From Glandiceps talaboti (Eukaryota; Hemichordata; Enteropneusta; Spengelidae), in contig NC_135558.1 of assembly GCF_964340395.1 (NCBI RefSeq), positions 13,128,501 through 13,192,500 on the forward strand: 64,000 nt of DNA, read 5' to 3'. Below, in pieces: positions 13,601 through 37,841 of this stretch (its first letter is position 1; each line of letters starts with the position of its first letter). The notes under the pieces were generated by a model that saw nothing but the letters and a program-made list of their open reading frames with translations, made no database searches and had not been told where the DNA came from. The position numbers and the translations under genes were made by a program.

Positions 13601-15705
13601 GGCGTCACAAATCTTAACATTGGAGACAAAGTCATTGCTTTTACAAAGGCATGCCTTGCTTCTCATGTCATCAGTGATGCTCGTTTTGTAGTCCCTAAAC
13701 CAAAACATCTGAACATGGCAGAGTGCGCTGGAATTACAGTGGCGTTCACTACAGCTTACCATAGTTTGGTTGAAAGAGCTAATCTACAAAAGGGTGAAAC
13801 AGTTTTGATCCATTCAGCATGTGGTGGTGTAGGACTGGCGGCCATCCAAATAGCACAGATGCAAGAAGCCATAATAATCTGCACTGCTGGAACAGAAGAA
13901 AAGAGAAACTACCTCAGGAATGAATTAGGGGTTCAATATGTAACAGACTCAAGATCAGAGAGATTCTACCATGATGTTATGAATTGGACCAATGGGAAAG
14001 GTGTTGCTGTCATTCTTAACTCCTTATATGGTAGACTGATGGCTAGAGGCCTAGCTGCATTGGCACCTGGAGGAAGGTTCTGTGAAATAGGAAAGAGAGA
14101 TATCTTAGAAAATTCGCAGATGGATCTAAAGACTTTCCTTGAAAATAAGTCTTTCCTTTCATGCCAGATTGATATTAGGCTTAGGCAAAATTGTGAAGGT
14201 ATGCAAAGGTCCCTTGAGAAGGTAGTAGAGCTCTTTGAAGTGGGTAAACTGCATCCAATGCCATCCAGAGTATACAATATAAGTAATTACATGGATGCAT
14301 TTAGAATGATGTCCAAGGGACAACACATTGGAAAAGTGGTGTTTGAGATCCCGGATTCATACATTCCAGAGAGGTTTGATCAACTTGGGGACATCTTCCA
14401 AGAAAAGGCAACATACTTAATAACTGGTGCATTTGGTGGTGTTGGTCAAGCGCTAGTCCGTTGGATGCAAAGAATGGGTGCAAAACACATGGTGATGGTG
14501 TCAAGAAGTGGAGCAAAGACAGCTGCTGCTAAACGCACATTGGACTTCCTCAAGCGTAAGGGAGTTGAAATACATACTTTTGCTGTTGATGTATCTGATT
14601 ATGAAAGTATCAAGTCTATACTTCATCAAATAAACCTAGACCCTACAATCCCAGCCCTTAAAGGTGTTTTCCATCTTGCCGGTGTCATCGACGAAACACT
14701 TCTGCCAGACCTGAAACCAGAGCAATTAGATCTTATCATCAAGTCAAAGGCCATTAGCGCCCAACATCTACACAATCTCACTAAGGATGAATGCCTTGAT
14801 ATCTTTCTCATGATGTCATCTGTTGCTGCATTAACTGGAAAATCATCCCAGCCTGCATACTGTGCTGCAAACTCTTACCTTGACTCCCTGGCCGAATATA
14901 GGCACAGAATTGGCCTACCTGCATTGTCACTTCAGATGGGTGCTGTTAGAGGAGCAGGTTACTTAGAAGGAAGGGCAGATACTACCAGAGTTATAGCAGA
15001 TCAGGGATTTGCGACACTGCACGTTAATGAGATTATGGACATGATGGCAACACTGCTACGCTGCTGTGATAAACCAGTGGTGTGCTTTGCCAACCAGGTA
15101 AGCTGTATTCTCAATTGGAAATTGGTTACCATTAAATGTTAAACCCGTTTCAGATATATTGTTCTAATCAGTACCAAATTCAATTTTGATTTGACTTGAG
15201 TTGGATATGCTAAGTCTAGTACATTGCCTCATAAATATACTCGTGCATCACATTTATGGCACTTTTGACTTCTGAAGTTCAACTTTTCATTGTTATTATA
15301 TATTAGTCATTATACATGTCACTATCCTCACGTTATTTCTTTCCTTTTATCCAGGACTGGGCTGCCACTGCTCGGTTCACACACAAAACTAGTCTTAAAT
15401 TCCGTCATCTCGTGGATGAGAATAGCGCCAACAAAGGCGACTGTCAGCTTTCCCTGGAAGACTTGGAGAATATTGTCAAGAAGAAGCTTGGACAGATGAT
15501 TTGCCAAGCCCCAGAAGACATCGACATTAGTAAGCCAATGATTGACTATGGGGTTGATTCACTAATGGCAGTGGAGATGGTGACTTGGGCATCAAAGGAA
15601 TTAAATGTTGTAATATCACAACTCGATATCCTTGGTGGCATCAGTACTTCAGTGTTGCTTGAGAAGGCTGTTGAAAACAATGTGGTTCTCCCGTTGATGG
15701 AATAA
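7294..15705 (+). CDS. Animal-type reducing type I polyketide synthase (KS-AT-DH-MT-ER-KR-ACP), 4 coding exons
   Basis: Exons 7294-7347, 7748-7853, 8235-15097 and 15355-15705 join in frame to 2457 aa. The KS start is split: exon 2 ends FPIAITGI plus one base, and exon 3 continues GCRMPGG. Seen motifs: KS Cys215 (DTACAAS), His350 (HGTGT), His388 (KSNFAH); AT Ser680 (GHSLGE) and CAFHTPYM near 779, whose Phe fits malonyl use; DH His971 (HVVENKVVFP, Gly replaced by Asn) and Asp1129 (DGCFQ); a methyltransferase-like fold near 1402 (LEVGGRMGG, degenerate SAM loop); ER with ACGGVG near 1917; KR with TGAFGGVG near 2118, Tyr2262 and Asn2266; ACP Ser2410 (GVDSL). There is no thioesterase. By family this is an iterative megasynthase making a reduced chain from malonyl-CoA and NADPH, probably cytosolic; the product is unknown. 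It is not ordinary FAS, because it lacks a C-terminal thioesterase. A GTG-started frame from 8192 is intronic at its 5' end and is not the true start. Confidence 0.93.
7497..7603. repeat. CAT/ACA trinucleotide repeat in PKS intron 1
   Basis: CATCATCAT blocks followed by AACAACAAC blocks. It lies between coding exons 1 and 2 of the PKS gene. Confidence 0.9.
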
Positions 15706-18700
15706 CCAAAATAAGGTAGGGCACGTGGTAGTTTTATTTTTTTTTTAAGTAATCACCTATATTCAGGGAGTGTAGACTTGAAATCTTGATGCCACAAATT
15801 AGCTGAACACAATTTCATCATTATACTGTCATCAGACCTGTGCACGTGGATAATATAATTGGACACAGAAATTAAACAATGTTCGAAGTAGAATCAAATA
15901 TCCTGTAATTAAAGTTATTCTGGTAGGTAGCACTCTAGGATTAACTGTGTTGATAACTGAATATCAGCTTTCGGAGACATATAGCCTCTTTCTTTAGACG
16001 TCAGCTTATGAATTCATTCACTCGGAAGGCAAATGCAATTATCAACACAACTAATCTCAGAATGCTACCAGAGTATTAAACTCTAAATAATACTGTAGCA
16101 TATACATTGACATGGCTACACCTCAATGCTGGTAAAATATGTTGCAAATTTGGAATGGGGTTGGAGTGAAGTTGAACAATTGTTGTATCATATACAAAAT
16201 GAATTAGTGTCAAAGGAATATAGATTAGCTATTAAAAATTGAACATAATGAAACAATGTATATATCGTTCAAAAAGTATTACTATAACGTATAACATTGA
16301 CACTTGTTTTTTTTAATGTTTTTTTTATTGTTTTTAGATTGGAACAATTTTGGAAAACGAACGGTGAAAACACCATTAAGACACAGAGGAGCGATTCCGA
16401 ATTCACAATTATGTTGGCGAAAATCCAATATTAATCTATACTCCCTAAAATCTATATTGTTACATCTGTTGGAAATCATGATCATTTGTAGAAAATTAAC
16501 CTATTCCAGATAGAATGCTTTATTCTTCCTACTTGTAAGGTGTTTTCCCGTAATGTATAGTTTTGCTTTCAACGTTTGCATTTAGTGACGTAATTGCTGA
16601 CCTATTCCCAAAAATAAGTTTGATATCTGAGTAGAGAAGAGTTTCAATTGCATGTTTCTTGAAATGAAATCGGTGGTTTTAAAGGAAATTACTAATTTGA
16701 ATCTAAACAAGCTAAATAAAGAAACCTTTAACTTAATCAATGCGTACATCTGCCTGTGTGCCTGCCTGCAGGAATGCATGTTTGTACGTAATGTATGTAT
16801 GTATGTATGTATGTATGTATGTATGTATGTATGTATGTATGTATGCCGACTGTGATTTTACGCCTTGACGGTACCAATACAATATCCCGATACGAAAACA
16901 TTCAGTTACATTGTTAGACATGTTACCGGTAGCACTGTGTTTAATGTCTGAGCCTAGCAGAGATGCACAGAAAGATTCCCAAATGAAAACGTACTGATAC
17001 TTATCCAATCTGAAGTCAAATGTGTGGCACTACAAGAACTATATTTTCATGTCGTTTTGAATAAATTTGTCGAAAATGTAATCACTAGGTAATGAAATCA
17101 ATAAATTCAAGTTAGCTGAATACATCTACTTTAATGGCACACTGAAGTTGTTTTTATTTTATTCAATTCTTACATCACATACAGTTGCATTACCTCAAAG
17201 TATATTATTGTAGCACAGGGGGCAGGCAACATTTATGCAAAGATTTGCATGTTTTTTAAAAACAAATTTAGTTCAATAAAGATGATACTATACATGTTGA
17301 GTGTAATTTATTCCCAATATTTGTCTTTTATTATCAGCTAAATCTCAGAGTACACATAAGGTGTTAATAACTATAATGACACATATGTATCCCTTCTGTG
17401 AACATTCACCGTCAGGCTTAAAGTAAAATAAACAGCAGAGGTTTAACAGTGTGTACTCTTAGAGAAATAGCTGATAACAGCTAACTAAGAATACAACGTA
17501 AATTTGTGCATATATTTTTTCCTGTCCCCTGTGATTGTAGTATGGACGTCACTACCATAAGTAAGGAAATCTCAAATTGAAAAATCCACCAGGGCTGCGA
17601 TTGCACTTGACAATGATATGAAAGAAAGAAAATACAGATGTTTAATTATTGTTTCATTTATAAAATATTTGAATACACTATTACATCTAGGATCTTTCCT
17701 TTTTTTAAGAATTAAGGGCATCTCTAGTTGGGAAAAATTCAGACTAAGAACTATTGTTGCACTCAACAAAGCAATTCAAGAAAATACAGACATTTCATAA
17801 TATACAAATTGAAAAAAATTACAGTTAATTAATTTAAATATCAAACCAATTGTAAAAGTTGTTATGAAAGTTAATATATTACACTAACACAATTACAACA
17901 ATGATGAAAAATAAAACGAATTACTCATTTTAAAAGAACCACACGTAAGTGTTCCTAAAGATATTATTCCCTAAAATGCTTCATCTTTCAACCAAAGAAA
18001 TTGCAAGTGGGCTAAGGGGTCTTGTCACTACCAAATTCAAAAGACAAGTAGTTAAAAACCCCATAGGTCAACTTTATTTTCCGTTTGATATGATTTGGGG
18101 TTCACACGCACGTTTCACCAGTAAAACCTCACAAAATCTTACATTTCTACCTACAAACTACGATGAAGAGACTGTAACCTCCCCCACCCCCACCCCCACC
18201 CCCACCCCTATCCCCTATCCCCATTTAAACATACTGTACACGATACAATAACACGTTATGTTGGTCGTTTTCCAACGCATAGACAGTCGGGTGCTAATGT
18301 CAATGCAACTTCAAGTCCACAACATCTATTCTATGATTAATATATAACTTCTTATGTTAAAAGTACGAAATCTTATACACACAGAAATAAAACAAAAACA
18401 TATTTTTATTACACGTATTATTAAACACTTGAATGGAGTCTCCATTTATTAAAGTTTTTGACTTATGTAGTAAATCATAACAAATATGGCCACCATTCAC
18501 TGAAAAGTTATATAAGCATCACAACTAATGCAGGAATGATATATTTTCTCTTTTTTTGTAAATAGTAGAACATGTTTACACTCACATACACAAAAACATG
18601 TGTTTTATTTAAAGTTGCGAATCAGCTTCTAGTACTAGTAGAAGTACTACTTCTGTAGTACTTTGGCATAAATGTGCAATCATGTCATGGTTCTTTTGCT

Positions 18701-18785
18701 GGAATGAAGGGGTTACTATTGTTACTGTTTTTAATAGTGTGGTTATTTGCTTTGAAAGATTGATAGCAGCCAAGGGTAAACATGC
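15706..18785. other. PKS 3' flank and intergenic DNA; no further gene seen
   Basis: AT-rich. Candidate PKS poly(A) hexamers AATAAA lie at 16715-16720 and 17275-17280, and neither is decisive. Open frames here (such as 16304-16513 and 17949-18251) have no recognisable content. A C-rich CCCCCA run lies at 18180-18212 and a small CTAGTACTAG/AGTACTAC inverted cluster at about 18628-18663. Confidence 0.45.
16793..16844. repeat. (GTAT)n microsatellite
   Basis: About 13 perfect GTAT units. Confidence 0.95.
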
Positions 18786-19142
18786 TTAAAGTGGCAATAT
18801 GGATAAGAATTTGGTATTTATTTTGGCTTTTTAAGCTATAAAACTATTTTATCATGGCTTACTACTTGAAAAATCAATGTGAAACTACATAGACCAAGTC
18901 TGTGTTTGTCACCCAATACCTTGCAAAAAGCTATTTAAAAAATCACGGTTTAAAAGGTTTGTTATTGTAGTAACAAACGTTTTTGCATATTTATCAATCT
19001 TTTACAATTTAATGAGTTACAAACAAGGATTTGGTATATGTTGTTTCACATTGATTTTTTCAAATGGGAAGCCATGATAAAATTGTTTTATAAATTAAAA
19101 ATCCAAAATAAATACCCGATCCTCAACCATATGCCACTTTAA
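18786..19142. mobile_element. TTAA-flanked foldback MITE, copy 1
   Basis: Starts TTAAAGTGGCAATATGG and ends CCATATGCCACTTTAA. The two arms pair over roughly 120 bases each, with scattered mismatches. The TTAA at each end is the target of piggyBac-type transposases. It contains no coding capacity. Confidence 0.75.
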
Positions 19143-19194
19143 TGCACGACCGTGTTGGTTAAATAAAGCGTGGTTATAAACATTTAAAAAGAAA

Positions 19195-19200
19195 TTTATT
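19195..19200 (-). terminator. Candidate poly(A) signal of the sialyltransferase gene
   Basis: TTTATT on the plus strand reads AATAAA on the minus strand, about 104 bases past the stop codon at 19304-19306. It is the nearest canonical hexamer downstream, but the region is AT-rich, so chance occurrence is possible. Confidence 0.4.
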
Positions 19201-19303
19201 AACATATCATGAAAAGAAGTGAATGTAGTTTGAACCTGCGGCCAATAACTTGAAGTAGACCCTCGTCTGTGTAATCGAAGCAGTTGTTAGAAACCCGCGG
19301 CTG

Positions 19304-32673
<13,370 letters not shown>

Positions 32674-32991
32674 TTTTTTTTAGAGAGAAGTCAAGTGTGT
32701 CAAATATTTTGTTTTACCGACTGAATCGAATTGACGTTGTTGTGACACAATATATCATTCCAGGGTTAAGGTTTAACGCAAAATAAATTCCACTAAAACG
32801 AGGCTTTCTTGAATTGGACGACAGATGGTCAAATATCAAACGATAAAAACGTTCAGAAAACGTTAATATCATTATGCCTAGAGGGGATATATCTTAAGCC
32901 AGTTCGTGTTACAGATCTAGACGTACTGAAACAAACTCGATATGTCACGCTCGCACGCACACCTTTTCTTTTTTCCTCTCTCTCTCTCTCT

Positions 32992-33027
<36 letters not shown>

Positions 33028-33339
33028 GCGCGCGCGCAGTACACTATCCACACCACCCAAAACCATAGCCATATTGGAGTAACTTACCAAATCACAATGA
33101 CCATACAATGTTTACTATATATTTCCTCACTATCCATTTTTTTGTAGAATCATACAAAATGCTCTCACAACATTTGTTGTATTCTTCGTCTTTCCGTATA
33201 TCATTATAATTTTTTTAATTATGTTTCTTTTTATTCATTTCTTTTTATTTTCACATAATTTAAAATCCCTGTTTAGAACCTATATATAGTAGGTGTGCTA
33301 TTGTAAAACGCCCAACACCTGTAAAAGGTCCTGGCAATC
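32674..33339. other. Upstream flank of the sialyltransferase; CT/CA/CG microsatellite
   Basis: A CT-CA-CG compound repeat lies at about 32976-33038. No promoter element for the exon at 32673 is clear. Nothing else is recognised. Confidence 0.45.
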
Positions 33340-33990
33340 TATTGATCCGTCCATCTATAAAATCATTCAGCTATCTTCACCTACCAAATGTCTACCCAGT
33401 AATCCACCTAATTGATGCAATTACTCACATGCACCCATTAGACCTCACAGACTAATATACCCACCCATGTTATATCCACCCATCATCCATCCATCTAACC
33501 ACCCCCCCCCCCCCCCCGTCAACCTATCTACCCACCATCCAGTAACCCTTAGCCTACATCCATCCATGTAATCATCCACCATTAATCGATCCACCCATGG
33601 CCATCAGTCATCCAACCAACTACCCTACCATGTTGTAGTCAATTAACTTATCCACTTATCAGCTTATCTCTGATCGGTCAATCCCCCATCCGCCTGTCTG
33701 CAAATCAATTCATCCCATGTTCTATCAATCCACTCACCCACGCATCCGTCAATCCACCGAGCTATCCAGCCATCTATCCCCATCTTCCCATACATCCATC
33801 CACCCATCTATCCACCCATCCATCCATCCACCCATCCACCCATCAATCCACCCATCCATCCATCCACCCATCCATCCACCCATCCATCCATCCACCCATC
33901 TATCCACCCATCCATCCATCCACCCATCATCCACCCATCCATCCATCCATCCATCCATCCATCCATTCATTCATCCGTCCTTCCATCTAC
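33340..33990. repeat. (CCAT/CACC)n low-complexity region
   Basis: Imperfect CATCCATCCACC repeats, densest at 33785-33975, with a poly-C run at 33501-33517. The open frames in it on both strands are artefacts. Confidence 0.9.
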
Positions 33991-34273
33991 CCATCACTTT
34001 AACCTGTTATTGTACAAACAGGCACCATGTACTCCATAGATTCTCTCTAATAAACTTATGGTACATTAAGTAAACATTATCGTCGTTTTTATTGCCATAA
34101 AACATACAACAAGCTATTCAAATTACAACAATTTAAAATACACATATAATTAGCATAACAAAGCATAAAATGTGTTTATGTTTAACTAGAAGAGTTTACT
34201 TTAATACATAGTTCAGCCTGAAATACAAAATGACAGAATTTGGATAGTAATGTTTCTTCAAAAGCGCGTATAC

Positions 34274-34392
34274 CTTGTTGAGTTCAAGACACCATTCCTG
34301 TAGATCACAACGTCAACTCGAGGAACTGCTTGCCGGTGAAACTTGAAAACGAATGGCCAAGCCGCAAGCGAAACTCCGTCGTAGTCTACCAT
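34274..34392 (-). other. Possible first coding exon (39 codons plus 2 bases), upstream of the sialyltransferase
   Basis: On the minus strand an ATG at 34392 opens a frame beginning MVDYDGVSLAAWPF and ending VIYRNGVLNST, followed by AG and a GTATAC donor. The stretch is more GC-rich than its surroundings. Upstream lie CCATAAATAG (34580-34571, TATA-like) and a palindromic TGACGTCA CRE site (34569-34562). Its phase-2 end equals that of the first coding exon of the sialyltransferase, so it could splice to that gene as an alternative N terminus without the membrane anchor. No partner exon is proved and it may be chance. Confidence 0.25.
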
Positions 34393-34714
34393 TATGACAA
34401 AAAAGTGCTAACCCTTTTTTTCTAAACTATGAGAAACTTGGAAACACAATACAACAAATGGAAATATTTGTATTTGTTTGTTGCCGAATTACGATCTTTT
34501 AAAACCAAACAGCAATAATAGTCGGCGTTACTGAGTTCAAATTATGATAATTCAGAAAGGATGACGTCAGCTATTTATGGCAGTCTGTGACATACTTCCT
34601 ACAAAACACACACACAATTTGTAGTACTATTAGTATTATACGAAAGCGGTTGTATTTGACAACAAACTATTTTATACAAGGCACTAAACGATATGCATTC
34701 TATCTATAGTACAG

Positions 34715-34950
34715 TACTGCACTGTACTTTACTCTACTGTACTGCACTGCACTGTACTGTATTGTACTGTACTGTACTGTACTGTACTGTACTGTACTGT
34801 ACAACACTACACTGTAATGTACTGTACTGTACTGTACTGTACTGTACTGTATTGTACTGTACTGTAGTGTACTGTACTGTACTTTATTGTACTGCACTGT
34901 ACTGTACTGTTGTAATATACTACACTGTCCTTCATTGTACTGTACTGTAT
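34715..34950. repeat. (ACTGT)n pentanucleotide satellite
   Basis: About 45 imperfect ACTGT units. It creates Tyr-Cys-Thr and Gln-Tyr-Ser frames of no meaning. Confidence 0.95.
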
Positions 34951-35262
34951 CAAATATTTAATCGTGGATTTCAAATTGTTTACGTAAGATTATATTACCT
35001 AGGACATTTTCAATATACGTAAGTTTACTGAGTAAAACTATTCACTTTTATAACGAATCATTGAATATAAAACGTACAACAAATATTCTACGTGATGTGT
35101 ATACGTAACCCTTTGTTTTCTATGTGTGTGGTTTAATCTTAATGATACATACAAAGTAAAACATCTTTTGGGGTGTTCCAATATACAGAAAAGGGGTGTG
35201 CCACACAAACAAATGTTGATGAAAAATACGTATTCATCTAATGTGAGTGAGCGCATGTTCGC

Positions 35263-35430
35263 ACGTACGTACGTACATGTATGTATGTATGTATGTATGT
35301 ATGTATGTATGTATGTATGTATGTATGTATGTATGTATGTGTGTGTCTGTGTAAGTATGTATGTGTCTGTCTGTAAGTATGTGTGTGTGTGTGTGTCTGT
35401 CTGTCTGTCTGTCGGTCTGTCTGTTTGTTT
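35263..35430. repeat. (GTAT)n with TGTC microsatellite
   Basis: ACGT units followed by GTAT and TGTG/TGTC units. Confidence 0.93.
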
Positions 35431-36110
35431 ATGTCTGTGTTAGGTTAGGTTTCCATTGGTTCATTTTAGTACATAGTTATTTTAAAAAGTGATAGGATAC
35501 AAAAAAATAACATTATAGTCTATATGTATAAGCGTATAGTCAGAAATGAAGATATACAATTTGTACGTTGTCTGTTTTCCCGAAGTAACTAATTAATCCA
35601 AGGAAAATGGACAAAGTAAAAGAAAACTCACGATTAATAACACAGGGTTATATGACTATGTCCTAAGTTCAACTATTGAAGATAAATCAATTTTGTTATA
35701 TTTTTTCTTTTTCAAATGGATTTGAAATTATGCTTATATTGAGCTTACTGCCATCATAGACAGTCTCCAGTGTCTATGCTTCCACTATAAAGTGAAGAAA
35801 AAAAATACTAACTGTACACGCGTTTGTACAGTTGTGATTTCCAAATCATATTAGTAATTAAAAAACACTGGTTCTTGAAAGCTGTATGTACCGTGACTAA
35901 GAATACTGATTAAAAAAACTCAGGTCAAATCGACGATCCAGGTATGATCATGAGCAAATTACATATACACACAAATGCTGTAATTCAAGCAGGTCTGAAA
36001 CATATAGTAGTACTAAAACTTAAGGTGTAACATTGAAAATGAAATTGGTCAATTTGTGGCCATTTGAAACACCATGTTAGTTAAAATGGCTAAAAGGCAT
36101 TACTGTTTCC
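35431..36110. other. 3' flank of the GPI-protein gene; nothing else recognised
   Basis: AT-rich sequence downstream (minus strand) of the stop at 36111-36113. No clear canonical poly(A) hexamer close to the stop was identified. Confidence 0.4.
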
Positions 36111-37672
36111 TTACAAAAAAGTTGTACTGGCAAAGGAAAATAAAAGTGCTGCTATGGAGACCGTTGCTATGGCTGCATCTGAGTCATCATTCTGAGGTTC
36201 ACCATTTGGATTTGAGTTTTTATCATCGGGAACAACGACGGCAAGTTGACTACCTGTAAAGGAATAATGAGAGTGGTGTTAGTAATGACGTCATAATGAT
36301 TGACGCTACAACACGTAGGCCGAAAGTTTTGTCGTTGCGGGCGCTATATGTTAAACAAGCAGCTCAGCGCAGATCGCTCAGAGTGGCAAGCGATTGACAT
36401 TGCGCCATCAACGATGAATCTTACATTTTATAGATCCATGCATACGTATATGAGATGTATAGTTTTGTTTTGTGGTACAGTTTCTACTATGGACTTTGTA
36501 AGCCTATGCGATGATTCAATTTTATTTTTAACACAACTCGTCTTTTGGTGTAATTCTCTCGTTTTTTTGGCTGACATGGTAGATGATGATGGTGAAATAA
36601 AGTCGTTGCCGTTGGTGGCGTTATCTTAGCTCCATAACTGTATGCTTAGGGACCCAAAAGAGTAATTTTCACCAATATTCTACATCGCGCGACTTCTCTA
36701 ACAGTGAGTTATGAAAATTGGCAAATTTGGCAGAAGACGCATTCTGTACATTGAGGCGAGGCATTCTGGGAATAGAATAAAGTGAAGAAGTCATTAACAA
36801 ATTATAACATTAGCACTGTTTGTGTAAGGGTTGAAAAAGTTAGGAGCACCTCACTTGGATTGTTTCCCAGAATGCCTTGCTCAATTGTAGAGAACGCAGA
36901 TTTGCTAATTTTACTAACTCTTTTTTTCAGACAGGTTGCATGATGCAAAAATGATGAAAATGACTCTTCTGACTTTCTAAGTAAAGGGAAATGTAGGTAA
37001 GAGAAAACCAGCTTCACTTTCTACGACTGGAGTACTTACAATCTTTTTGACCAGCGCCCTCTTTTGACAAAGGCCTGCAAAGATCTTCATTATCGTCCTC
37101 CTGGCTCTTGGAGTACAGCCCTGGTTGTAATCTAAGGCATAGCTCCTCATAATTTTTACAACCATTGTCCATGACGATGATGTGATCGCTACTGGTCATG
37201 GACAACGTATTATTTGGGTTGGTTGGATGATGTATCCCGTTCAGTGCTGCTCTGGTTATGTTACGGTCTGCGGAGCTGATAGGGCCAAGCTCTTGCGTCC
37301 CTTCAGGTCCTTCGAAGTACAGGTAGAGTCCATAGTTGTCTTTGGCCTCGTTCACTGGTAGGTCAACGGGTCCAATATTTTGCACGGCGACTGAGAATTT
37401 TATTTTGACAGGTTGTCCAGGCTTGAACGTGGTGTTTTCTGGCTTTATTACATCAAATTTCTTGAGGACCAAGTCTACAATATATAAGGTTTGCATAGAG
37501 AATAAATTCCAATAAGTCAAAACTAAGGATGTGTAACAGTTTTATTTAAAAATGATTATGAATCAATTTCGGCGAACGACATTTCATTTCTTGATGGTTA
37601 CGTTAGTGATCATAAGATTGCATACAACATTTTTTTTATAATGTTAACTCCTTGAACTCTTCCCATTGCAAA

Positions 37673-37731
<59 letters not shown>

Positions 37732-37738
37732 GTGCACG

Positions 37739-37770
<32 letters not shown>

Positions 37771-37792
37771 TGTATCTATCTATCTATCTATA

Positions 37793-37841
<49 letters not shown>

